64,000 nucleotides of DNA, from positions 434,001 through 498,000 of the forward strand of contig NZ_JAHYSS010000002.1 in assembly GCF_019802255.1 (NCBI RefSeq), given 5' to 3'. Source of the DNA: Pedobacter polysacchareus. GTDB lineage: Bacteria; Bacteroidota; Bacteroidia; Sphingobacteriales; Sphingobacteriaceae. This document shows, one piece after another, positions 18,101 to 25,058 of this stretch. Position numbers and translations under genes: made by a program. The notes beneath the pieces were generated by a model. The model saw only the letters and a program-made list of their open reading frames with translations. It was not told where the DNA came from and made no database searches. Position 1 is the stretch's first letter, and each line of letters begins with the position of its first letter.

Positions 18101-18711
18101 GCGATTTCTACCGTTTCATAACCAATATAAGCGGCAGTAATTGTGGCATCATCAGCTGCATTTTTAAGCTCAAACTCGCCTTGGGAATTGGTAGCTGTTT
18201 TGTTGTTGCTGCCTTTTTCAGCGATAATTACCCCAGGTAATGGCTGCTGATCTTCGGTCAGGACCCGGCCACGTACGGTTTTCAACCGGCTTACTGCAGT
18301 TATAGGGTCTGCATTTTTTACCGCCTGACTTAATGGTTTAATTAATATGGTCTTTTCAATAATTTCATAGCCGAAATTCTGCCCTTTTAAAGTTTGATTT
18401 AAGGCATCTTCCAGTTTTGAATTGCGAATCTGGATGCTGACTGGTGCGGCTTTTTGTAATAAATCAGAGCTGTATAACAGTTCATAACCGCTTTGTTTTC
18501 TAATTTCCTGAAGTACACTTTTTAGAGAAGCATTACTTCTGACAATCGTAATCTTCTGGGAAAAACCTTCCGCACTCACTTGTAAACACAATACAGTGAG
18601 CAGGACTGCTACTAATTTCATAATAAAAATTGGTTTGGACTTTAAAAAGCCGGATAAATTTAAGCCCGTAATTCGGTCATAAACACCCTTGCTTTGAAGG
18701 TTGAAATTCAT
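15181..18711 (-). CDS. SusC/RagA-type TonB-dependent receptor with STN domain, locus 2
   Basis: A 1176-residue outer-membrane transporter. The first 30 residues precede a standard signal peptide that starts at Met31 (MKLVAVLLTVLCLQVSAEGF). STN domain about 53-125 (KITIVRSNASLKSVLQEIRK); carboxypeptidase-regulatory-like domain about 146-218; plug about 225-345 with LPKERATGSFSFVDKK, NPNDIENITVLKDAAAASIW and NGVIVITTKNG; barrel to the end (VKNYVISLNLNF). The RATGS segment marks a recognisable SusC subgroup in Bacteroidota. STN plus the upstream FecR and sigma genes indicates ligand-induced transcription. The extended start at 18711 is supported by conserved sequence around this ATG in the locus 3 receptor. 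Confidence 0.95.
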   Translation of the reverse strand: MNFNLQSKGVYDRITGLNLSGFLKSKPIFIMKLVAVLLTVLCLQVSAEGFSQKITIVRSNASLKSVLQEIRKQSGYELLYSSDLLQKAAPVSIQIRNSKLEDALNQTLKGQNFGYEIIEKTILIKPLSQAVKNADPITAVSRLKTVRGRVLTEDQQPLPGVIIAEKGSNNKTATNSQGEFELKNAADDATITAAYIGYETVEIATKGQNKSLTIQLKPSNTKLQEVAITLSTGYQNLPKERATGSFSFVDKKKLSITNLASTNFAKGLEGMVPGLLVGPNGEMQVRGVSSIKTGTRQVLIVVDGFPVESGNMTINPNDIENITVLKDAAAASIWGVRASNGVIVITTKNGIASDGKAIFDFSTSLSIDEAPDFSTQRIASTADYIDFEVETIKKGWFNPATADNANYSKVAELFYKKYKGLLNDAQVQEGIDKLKKLNSLDQQNLIYRKAVQRQLNLSVRGGTEKHKFAISSFYTNQLVANVGSKNDQFILNVKNSLQVLPKLTLSLGLNTTYANRTGNRTGYDFATSRPYQTFLDDNGGYVSHGSKIAEHLKQGYYDKGYKNWDVNPLQNIENTHTKTNTFATRINVGADYKVVEGVNITSQFQTELLSNQTDNLQNLNTYYVRNLANTWRVLDPVKNTYVNKFPVGPVYDKLKDRQNSWTFRNMVNVDQQIGTDHSITGIAGMELRKIDRKSNTERYYNYNPQALTVDYFDAAAIASNALTSTGSYESYTWNPQFAENDNRFFSLFANAAYTYKNKYTVSGSIRTDQSNLFGTDPQYRYRPLWSAGASWNATNESFLKPVTFLNKLILRATYGINGNIGNSSPYPIAGTGKNFSTQENMLTFTNPENQALRPEKTATINFGLDFGVFNNRITGSLDLYRKKSYDLLGNSILDPTTGFEKAEMNTATMTNRGIELNLSARILQGELRVNADFTFGYNKNRVTDVLAPSNTASTYVAGISPVKGLPLSYLYSYKWAGLSDKGEPQIYDANGNIRSWSATRITDVNALKYVGTMDPPIYGGLMVNIAYKNFILTPQFTYKFGHVMRINTTRTDLNAGLSNDISQRWQNPGDELNTNIPRVYNTASIDARWNDYYKKADLWDDDASFIRLRSLSLSYQLPQKFLHKVFTAASITGQANNLWLWTANKQNLDPDYTTLSTGSIGYPAVKNYVISLNLNF

Positions 18712-19021
18712 AAATTTGTTAGGTTAAGGTGGTTGATATTGTTAACGGATTCATTGTTTGATGAAGATGCTTCCTTAAAACGCCGGTAGTGTTGCTGCAC
18801 TACCGGCTACTTTTTTTGTGTTGCTGCACAAAAAAATATAGGATCATCTACATGCTGTTTAAATGATAAGCCCCCAGGGTTTATTTCTTGCTAAAGCTGA
18901 TGTGCTTGTTTTTTTCGTAAAGGTTTTTGCTATAGTTTATGGTTTAAAGTAGGTGGATTAATTGATGAGGTTTAAAGTATGTGATTTTTAACCGGGATAT
19001 TTATTTCATGAAGGACGTTGT
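18712..19021 (-). other. FecR-SusC intergenic region, locus 2
   Basis: This 310-base gap holds the double hairpin at 18782-18837 and, next to the SusC start, a conserved leader (on the minus strand CCTAACAAATTT just before ATG). The rest is AT-rich, without a credible ORF. A sigma-dependent promoter for susCD probably lies here, but I could not identify it. Confidence 0.6.
18782..18837. terminator. Double hairpin with shared loop sequence, locus 2
   Basis: GCCGGTAGTG (18782-18791) pairs perfectly with CACTACCGGC (18798-18807). Immediately beside it TTTTTTTGTG (18811-18820) pairs perfectly with CACAAAAAAA (18827-18836). Both have the loop TTGCTG. Read on the plus strand, the first stem is followed by a T-run and looks like an intrinsic terminator; on the minus strand it would end FecR transcripts or sit in the susC leader. 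Confidence 0.65.
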
Positions 19022-20221
19022 TTATTTGGCTGCTTTAATGGTATTCCCTTCCAGGTTTAAATGAACGTCTCCTGCTAATTCCAACATTTTTAACACCTTG
19101 GAAAGGTATACGTTTTTAGAAATTACACCGCTGAACTTGCGGTCTGGCACCTGGCTATAATCTACCTGGACGCCATACCAACGTTCTAATTGACGGAGAA
19201 TACTGCTCAGCTCTTCGTCGTTAAAGACAAAATTTCCCTTTTGCCAGGCAATTACATCTGCTGCATTTACGGCTTTGATGTTCCATTTTCCATCTTTAAA
19301 TACAGCCTGCTCACCAGGTTGCAGCTTCGCGGAAGGGCCATTGCTCAAATGCAGCGATACTGAACCTTCCAGTAAAGTAGTCTTGATTGGTCCTTCATTT
19401 GAATAGGCATTCACATTGAAATGTGTACCTAAAACTTCCACTTCCTGTTGGTTACGGGACACCTTGAACGGTTTGGTTTTATCCTTCGCTACCTCAAAAT
19501 ATGCCTCGCCCTTTAATTCCACTTTACGTTCCTTTAAGCCCTCAAAGGAAGCCGGAAAGCGTATGGAACTGGCAGCATTTAACCAAACTTTACTGCCATC
19601 AGGCAGTTCAATCTGATAAGTACCGCCAATAGGGGTGGATAAAGTGTTAAATTCTGGTGTTAAAGCCGCTGATTTGCCGTTTTTAACACGGTAAACCAAT
19701 ACGCCTTCTTTTGATTTATGGATGCTGATGCCGGTTTGTTCAATCAGTTCAGCAGTTTTAAGTTGATTTAAGGATACGGTATGGCCATCTGCCAGGGTTA
19801 ATGTGGCAATTTGCCCGCCGGGCTTAAGGTCATGCGCCTGGTTTTGAGCCAATGTATTGACCGTATTGTTTTTTGGAGGAGGTAAAAAGATCAGTGCAGC
19901 AGCAATGGCTATAAAAATAGCAGCTGCGGCAGCAATGCTGATCCAGAAAGAAATCGGTTTTGCAGCTTTAGGCATTGGAAGTACTTTCGCATCATGATGC
20001 TGAGCAGCATGCTCTGCGGCAGTAGCTATGTTTTCCCGGCTTAAAATACGGGCATATATGCGGTCTTTTAATTCAGCAGCACTTTCTTTTGTTTCCGGAT
20101 CTTCGAGCATGGAATCGTCAAAGGCATCATACCATTGGTTAAATTCAAGTTGTTCAGCAGGACTGATGGTCCCGTTTTTCCATTTTTCTGCTAACTGCTG
20201 TAGATATTTGTCTTTTTCCAT
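19022..20221 (-). CDS. FecR-type transmembrane anti-sigma factor, locus 2
   Basis: A 399-residue FecR-family protein. The cytoplasmic part is about 1-85 (LAEKWKNGTISPAEQLEFNQWYDAF), the membrane helix about 90-113 (FWISIAAAAAIFIAIAAALIFL), the periplasmic FecR domain about 190-300 (TPIGGTYQIELPDGSKVWLN, LKGEAYFEVAKD, LGTHFNVNAY, TLLEGSVSLHL) and the DUF4974 domain from about 328 (FVFNDEELSSILRQLERWYG). It should hold the sigma factor encoded 92 bases upstream until the SusC receptor of locus 2 signals. Confidence 0.94.
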   Translation of the reverse strand: MEKDKYLQQLAEKWKNGTISPAEQLEFNQWYDAFDDSMLEDPETKESAAELKDRIYARILSRENIATAAEHAAQHHDAKVLPMPKAAKPISFWISIAAAAAIFIAIAAALIFLPPPKNNTVNTLAQNQAHDLKPGGQIATLTLADGHTVSLNQLKTAELIEQTGISIHKSKEGVLVYRVKNGKSAALTPEFNTLSTPIGGTYQIELPDGSKVWLNAASSIRFPASFEGLKERKVELKGEAYFEVAKDKTKPFKVSRNQQEVEVLGTHFNVNAYSNEGPIKTTLLEGSVSLHLSNGPSAKLQPGEQAVFKDGKWNIKAVNAADVIAWQKGNFVFNDEELSSILRQLERWYGVQVDYSQVPDRKFSGVISKNVYLSKVLKMLELAGDVHLNLEGNTIKAAK

Positions 20222-20313
20222 CAGGTAAAACTGCTGCTTTTATTAGATAGCCAAGGCTGAAGCAACAATCCCTTACTGCGAAAGAAAATATTTTATATCT
20301 GGATCATAAGTGG

Positions 20314-20892
20314 TTATAAATCGATCAATAATAAGAGCATGCCGACAGCACCAAGGTTGTTTTTTATCGTTTTTCTGGCTTTCGATAAATGTGCTTCTAC
20401 GGTTTTTTCAGAGATGTCCATGGTTTCGGCAATCTGTTTCTGAGAATATCCAGCCTCGTGTTTTAAGCGGAATACCAACTGACATTTTTCCGGCAGAGTT
20501 TTAACGGTCAGTTCCAGTAATTGCTGGAGTTCATTAAAACTAAGCTGATCCTGCGTACTCTCGTCTACTTCCGTTACTTCATTGCTCCAGTCTTTTTCAA
20601 AGCGCTGGGTGCGGGATCTTTTCTGTAATCTATTGATCACTTCAAACTTAACGGCAACAGAAAAATAGTTGTTAAAGCCTTTGTGCAGCTCGAAACCAGC
20701 CCTTCTTCTCCATAAATTACAGAATACGTCCTGAACAATTTCTTCCGCTTCTATGGCATCATCCAGCCGTTTTCGGGCCACTACATACATTTTATCCCAA
20801 TAGCGGGAATAGACTTCACTAAATGCAGCTTCACTGCCGTTTTTTAATAAACCAGCAAGTTCATCCTCAGAATATTCGCTTAAAGAAACCAT
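20314..20892 (-). CDS. ECF RNA polymerase sigma factor, locus 2
   Basis: A 192-residue ECF sigma factor. Region 2 about 20-90 (IVQDVFCNLWRRRAGF, then NNYFSVAVKFEVINRLQK); region 4 about 130-180 (LTVKTLPEKCQLVFRLKHEAG and helix-turn-helix SQKQIAETMDISEKTVEAHL). First gene of locus 2, followed by FecR. A good promoter match lies directly upstream, giving a short leader, so the sigma gene itself seems to use the housekeeping sigma factor. Its targets probably include the susC promoter of this locus. Confidence 0.94.
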   Translation of the reverse strand: MVSLSEYSEDELAGLLKNGSEAAFSEVYSRYWDKMYVVARKRLDDAIEAEEIVQDVFCNLWRRRAGFELHKGFNNYFSVAVKFEVINRLQKRSRTQRFEKDWSNEVTEVDESTQDQLSFNELQQLLELTVKTLPEKCQLVFRLKHEAGYSQKQIAETMDISEKTVEAHLSKARKTIKNNLGAVGMLLLLIDL

Positions 20893-20907
20893 GATATTAC
20901 CCCGCGC

Positions 20908-20938
20908 TAAAATTACGATTAATTATGTGCTGCTCAAA
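20908..20938 (-). promoter_or_regulatory. Housekeeping promoter for the locus 2 sigma gene
   Basis: On the minus strand TTTG (complement 20938-20935), a 19-base spacer and TAATTTTA (complement 20915-20908) match the Bacteroidota -33/-7 consensus TTTG-N19-TAnnTTTG except for the last base. The start codon is 15 bases further on. Confidence 0.65.
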
Positions 20939-21044
20939 TGTAAGCGGGTTTGTTTTTTGGATCGCAGCAGCAGGATATTGGTTTTGGCGGGAAAGACCCC
21001 TGTTTTTGTCGCAATTACGGAGCGTTAAATCGGAAGCTTCATGT

Positions 21045-21052
21045 TATATTTG
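21045..21052 (+). promoter_or_regulatory. Possible -7 promoter element for the SRPBCC gene
   Basis: TATATTTG fits TAnnTTTG exactly and lies 92 bases before the ATG at 21144. No good -33 TTTG is found at the usual spacing, so this is tentative. Confidence 0.35.
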
Positions 21053-21143
21053 AATTGCTGAACGGTTGCTGGAATTAATCCACTGATCAATTGGAACCAA
21101 TTAAGGGATCACTCCTGAAAGCTAAACCTTAAAAATTGAAATC

Positions 21144-21587
21144 ATGAAAAAACTGGCATTTAAAACGATGATCAATGCTGCTCCGGAGAAAATATGGGAA
21201 GTATTGCTGGGTAAGGATACTTATCCGATCTGGACTGCGGTGTTTGCGGAAGGCTCCGACGTGAAAACAGACTGGAAGAAGGGGAGTAAAGCGATCTTTC
21301 TGGACGGCAAGGGAAATGGAATGGTTTCTGAAATTGCGGAAAATATCCCTGGCAAATTTTTATCCATCAGGCATCTTGGGGATGTGATCAATGGAAAGGA
21401 AGACCTGGAAAGTGAAAAAGTAAAAGAATGGGCAGGTGCGTACGAAAATTACACCCTGACTGAAGTTGACGGGCAAACAGAATGGAGCATTAGCCTTGAT
21501 ATTGTGGAGGAATATGAAGATTATATGATGGACACCTGGCCCCAGGCTTTAGAGAAAGTTAAGGCCCTGGCAGAAAATAAGGGGTAA
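21144..21587 (+). CDS. SRPBCC (AHSA1/START-like) domain protein
   Basis: A 147-residue cytoplasmic protein consisting of a single SRPBCC fold: KKLAFKTMINAAPEKIWEVL at the start, a central GKFLSIRHLGDVINGKEDLE, and the long C-terminal helix EDYMMDTWPQALEKVKALAE. Members bind hydrophobic ligands in a deep cavity or act as Hsp90 co-chaperone-like proteins; the specific ligand is unknown. It stands alone, divergent from the locus 2 sigma gene, and its stop codon lies inside the terminator hairpin shared with the convergent PQQ gene. Family assignment is firm, function is not. Confidence 0.85.
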   Translation: MKKLAFKTMINAAPEKIWEVLLGKDTYPIWTAVFAEGSDVKTDWKKGSKAIFLDGKGNGMVSEIAENIPGKFLSIRHLGDVINGKEDLESEKVKEWAGAYENYTLTEVDGQTEWSISLDIVEEYEDYMMDTWPQALEKVKALAENKG

Positions 21588-21604
21588 TTCTCCTTATTTT
21601 CTTA
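21574..21604. terminator. Bidirectional terminator overlapping the SRPBCC stop codon
   Basis: AAAATAAGG (21574-21582) pairs with CCTTATTTT (21592-21600) around a 9-base loop that contains the TAA stop of the SRPBCC gene. A- and T-runs on both sides suit termination from both directions. Confidence 0.8.
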
Positions 21605-21614
21605 GGGCCTGGCA

Positions 21615-22823
21615 TTATCTTTTTAGCGCGTAGAAATAGCCATTGGAGTCGCCGAAATAAACCAGCTCTTTTTCTACTGTTGGTGTAGAGAGGATCGCTC
21701 CTAAAGCAAGGATTCTTTTTTCTACTTCCAGATAGTTCTTTCCATCCGGATCAATATCTTTTCGGACGGCGTCCTTTTCATCGAATAATAAGGAATAATA
21801 CTTTTTGCTTTCTTCGGTTTGGAAAGTCGCATTGACCTTTCCGGATTCGGGATCTACAAAATACAGGCGGCCATTGAAGCAGCCGAAAACCAACTCCTTA
21901 TTTATAAAAGCAGCAGCGCCATACACCCTCATATTGAGTGGTAAAGTCCATTTTATATCACCATAAGTGCTGCCCATACTGTAAAACCGATGAGTATCCG
22001 AAGTCCCCACAAACAGCCGATCCTGATCAAGCAGGGGGGCGGCAATGATCCAGCTGCCACCTTCTTTCCTGTTCCAGAGTCCGGTTCCGGTTTTTAAGCT
22101 GAGTGAATATATATTGAAATCCCGGCTGCCAAAGAGTACCGCATTTTCGTTTGCGGCTGCCGCTTTCTGTATCTCACCTTTTGGGAAATACAGATCTCCA
22201 ACGGTTTTGAATTTCCAGATGAGCTTGCCGGATTTACTGTCCAGGGCATAAAATAATCCGTCATAGCTGCCTACCAGTACTTTGTGGTCTTTAACTAGCG
22301 GTGTAGCATGTACAATGCCTCCGGTTTTAAAAGACCAGTGCTGTTTTCCGTTGTCTACATCGACTGCGTAAATGCTGCTGTCTCCACTGCCAAAATAAAC
22401 CATCTGATCAGCCACAACGGGAGAAGAGAGGTAATAATCCCAGGCATCGTATTGTTGTTCTCCTTTAGTGGCAAAGCTCCAGATCAGTTTTCCATTTTGA
22501 TGGTCCAATGCATATACTTTTCCATCGGCACTGGAGAAAATTACCATATTGCCATGGATCAATGGATCTGAATGTATTGCGCCTTTGGTTTTAAATTTCC
22601 ACTGGACTTTACCCGAAAGCTTGTTTAACGCGTAGAAACTGTGGTCCCCGCTTCCAAAATAAACTAGGTTCTGATGAATGGCAGCTGTGCTGTATACCGC
22701 CGTATCTGTTTTGAATTTCCATAAAATGCTGGGTTGTGAATTGGCATTCCTGCTAAAAAAAAGGAAAGAGATCAGCATGGCTAAGCGACTGCATCTGCTT
22801 AAAATTGAGGGCGTTATTTTCAT
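21615..22823 (-). CDS. Exported PQQ-type beta-propeller repeat protein
   Basis: A 402-residue protein with an N-terminal signal segment (ILSRCSRLAMLISFLFFSRNANSQ) and seven or so repeats of the PQQ-enzyme/BamB type. Diagnostic Trp-Lys-Phe-Lys-Thr or Trp-Ser-Phe-Lys-Thr strands each follow Gly-Lys and precede a segment such as VYFGSGDHSFYALNKLSG. This forms an eight-bladed-type beta propeller in the periplasm or on the cell surface. No PQQ dehydrogenase catalytic residues are evident, so a scaffold role like that of BamB, or a binding role, is more likely than enzyme activity. Transcribed alone; a pair of TTTTAAGAG direct repeats (22835, 22853) lies just upstream. Confidence 0.83.
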   Translation of the reverse strand: MKITPSILSRCSRLAMLISFLFFSRNANSQPSILWKFKTDTAVYSTAAIHQNLVYFGSGDHSFYALNKLSGKVQWKFKTKGAIHSDPLIHGNMVIFSSADGKVYALDHQNGKLIWSFATKGEQQYDAWDYYLSSPVVADQMVYFGSGDSSIYAVDVDNGKQHWSFKTGGIVHATPLVKDHKVLVGSYDGLFYALDSKSGKLIWKFKTVGDLYFPKGEIQKAAAANENAVLFGSRDFNIYSLSLKTGTGLWNRKEGGSWIIAAPLLDQDRLFVGTSDTHRFYSMGSTYGDIKWTLPLNMRVYGAAAFINKELVFGCFNGRLYFVDPESGKVNATFQTEESKKYYSLLFDEKDAVRKDIDPDGKNYLEVEKRILALGAILSTPTVEKELVYFGDSNGYFYALKR

Positions 22824-22834
22824 ACGAATATCTG

Positions 22835-22861
22835 TTTTAAGAGCATCACCTCTTTTAAGAG
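22835..22861. promoter_or_regulatory. Short direct repeats upstream of the PQQ-propeller gene
   Basis: TTTTAAGAG occurs at 22835-22843 and again at 22853-22861, 18 bases apart, in the gap between two divergent genes. It may be an operator; the repeats are short and could be chance. Confidence 0.25.
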
Positions 22862-22983
22862 TGTGAAATGATTGAGCAATTGAACCTATTTATAAATATA
22901 TAAAAATAACTTAGCTGTAGAATTATTGCTTATTTTTAAGGAAAATAATAAGATGCATACAAACGCCCTCTCTATAGCCAATT

Positions 22984-24882
22984 ATGCCTGATCAACCTGT
23001 ATTCTCCAGTCATAAAAGATTGCTGTTTGCTGTGCTGGTGCTCACTTTATGGTTCGGCAGTACCAAAGGGTTTTCTCAAATCGCAGAGGTTAGAAAACTG
23101 GAATCTATCCTGCCGAAGGTTAAAGACAGCATCGTCTATGTAGATGTACTCAATCGTATTGGTATGCTTTCCCACCTGCAATACCGGGATTCCTGCCTGT
23201 ATTATGCGCAAAAAGCAGAAGGGATAGCCCTCAGACATCAGTATCAGAAAGGATTGTCGGATGCATTTAATTGTCAGGGCATCTATTACATCGCGATTAA
23301 TAATTACCTCTCCGCCAAGTATTTTAATGATGCACTGCAGATCTATAAAAAAATAGATGATCTGGAAGGCATTTGTCAGGTGAAGATGAACATGGCCACG
23401 CTGATCTCGGTGAATAAGTCGGGCGGTAATGCCCTGCAATATATTCAGGAAGCCTACGAAAAGAGTAAGTCGCTGAAAAAAGATTCTCTCCGTTCTATCC
23501 TCATCAGTAAATACCTGGACATCGATACCAGCCTAAGCAAGCCACAGTTTAAAGCGCTTTTTGACGAAGGATATGCGATTGCTAAAAAATATCAGGACCA
23601 ACGCATGATGATTTTTTACAACGCCACGGCTGGTGTGACGCTATATGAGGAAGGCCAGAAACAGGCGGGGCTGGACACGCTGCTGAACGCCTTGAAACAA
23701 GCAGATCTGATGGGCTTCGGAAGTGTAAAAGTTTGGACTTATGCTGCGCTCAGTGATATGATGTTGGATCAGAAAAAGGATCAGCTGGGTATCAATTACC
23801 TGACCAATGGACTGGAAGCATCTGAAGAATTCGGTTATGCGGAATATTACACCACCTTCGCGGAGAAATTATACCGGTATTATAAATCACATGGACAGCC
23901 GGAAAAAGCTTATTACTATGTTTCTCTTTTATTAGCAAAAAGGGACCAAATTGCGAAGGCTGCGGATCAGTCAGGTTATAATTACCTGAATTTCGCCCTG
24001 CGGGAAAATGAAAACCTGGAGCTTAAAAGTAAAGCGGATTCCAGGTTTCGGCTGATGGCTTTATTAGGCTGTTTATTTGCACTCAGCGTAGCCTTGCTGT
24101 TTTTTGTATACCGCTCGCTGCGGGTAAAAAAAGAACATGCGGAAGCCCAGCGGAAACTGCATGAGTTGACCCTGCGCCAGAATACAGAACTGCAGAAGAC
24201 AAATCATTTCAATACCATGCTGATTTCTGTGATTGCACATGATGTCAGACAGCCATTCAGTACGGTGGTGATGCTTTCCAGTATTTTTAATGAAGAGGTG
24301 GATTTGCTGGGAGAAGCCGAAAAGCTGGAAATCATGAGGGAGCTCAATGGGACTGCACTAAAGAGCCTTTCCTTTATGGATGGGCTGCTGGAATGGATTA
24401 AATCGAAGAAAAATGGCTTTGAATACCATCCTGAAAAGTTGATGCTCAAAGCACTCATCCATGAAGCCAATACGTTTTTCCAGATGGGGCAGGAGAAGAA
24501 AATGATTCGTTTGGAATTGGAGGTTGCGGAAGAAGTCAGCGTATGCGCACACAAGCAAATGCTGCTTTTTATCCTTCGTAATATGCTAAACAATGCGACT
24601 AAGTTTTCGCCGGTTGGGGGGATCATTACCGTTGCAATCGAGGAGAAAGCAGATGAAATCATTGTGAGCATTAAAGACCAGGGCGTAGGAATGAGCCAGG
24701 AAAAAATAGACCATCTCTTTACTTTAGCCGCTTCAGAGGGTGAGGAAAATCAAAACCATGGTGCCGGCCTTGCCCTGAGCATTTCTTATGAGATGGCCAG
24801 CATCATGAATGCGAAAATTTATGCCAAAAGTGCCTTGGGCCAGGGCACTGTCTTTTTCCTGGCATTGAAGAGAAATGGATAG
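22984..24882 (+). CDS. Orphan sensor histidine kinase with periplasmic TPR-like sensor
   Basis: A 632-residue kinase. A signal/first membrane segment (LLFAVLVLTLWFGSTKGFSQ) is followed by a periplasmic region of about 320 residues of helical TPR-like repeats (SCLYYAQKAEGIALRHQYQK, GLSDAFNCQGIYYIAINNYL). A membrane helix lies near 357-375 (LMALLGCLFALSVALLFFVY), then a coiled coil. The phosphoacceptor is His419 in SVIAHDVRQPFSTVV. The ATP-binding domain has the N box RNMLNNATKFSP, the G1 box DQGVGMSQ and the G2 box GAGLALSI. No response regulator is encoded nearby and no receiver domain is attached, so the partner must be elsewhere. Signal and targets unknown. Confidence 0.93.
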   Translation: MPDQPVFSSHKRLLFAVLVLTLWFGSTKGFSQIAEVRKLESILPKVKDSIVYVDVLNRIGMLSHLQYRDSCLYYAQKAEGIALRHQYQKGLSDAFNCQGIYYIAINNYLSAKYFNDALQIYKKIDDLEGICQVKMNMATLISVNKSGGNALQYIQEAYEKSKSLKKDSLRSILISKYLDIDTSLSKPQFKALFDEGYAIAKKYQDQRMMIFYNATAGVTLYEEGQKQAGLDTLLNALKQADLMGFGSVKVWTYAALSDMMLDQKKDQLGINYLTNGLEASEEFGYAEYYTTFAEKLYRYYKSHGQPEKAYYYVSLLLAKRDQIAKAADQSGYNYLNFALRENENLELKSKADSRFRLMALLGCLFALSVALLFFVYRSLRVKKEHAEAQRKLHELTLRQNTELQKTNHFNTMLISVIAHDVRQPFSTVVMLSSIFNEEVDLLGEAEKLEIMRELNGTALKSLSFMDGLLEWIKSKKNGFEYHPEKLMLKALIHEANTFFQMGQEKKMIRLELEVAEEVSVCAHKQMLLFILRNMLNNATKFSPVGGIITVAIEEKADEIIVSIKDQGVGMSQEKIDHLFTLAASEGEENQNHGAGLALSISYEMASIMNAKIYAKSALGQGTVFFLALKRNG

Positions 24883-24893
24883 TGCTTCTTTGT

Positions 24894-25001
24894 TTGAATT
24901 GTGTAATTTTTGTTTTTGAGCTATAGGGCGATTTAGCGTTTTTATTGCTTTTGAGGGGTAATAATGCCGATTTCTTGTTTGCTTTAGTTGAATTGTGTAA
25001 T
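24894..25001. repeat. Pair of 14-base direct repeats
   Basis: TTGAATTGTGTAAT is present at 24894-24907 and 24988-25001, in the gap before the MFS gene. Could be a regulator-binding pair or a short duplication. Confidence 0.45.
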
Positions 25002-25042
25002 CGCATGTTTGATTCTCATAATTCTCCCTGCTGGTAAATTGT

Positions 25043-25050
25043 TAATTTTG
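25043..25050 (+). promoter_or_regulatory. Possible -7 promoter element for the MFS exporter
   Basis: TAATTTTG fits TAnnTTTG and ends 8 bases before the ATG at 25059; no TTTG stands at the right -33 distance. Confidence 0.35.
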
Positions 25051-25058
25051 CCGCATCT

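Noticed and set aside
24204..24671. 155-codon ORF antisense to the histidine kinase
   Set aside because: Opposite the conserved kinase core; no independent support.
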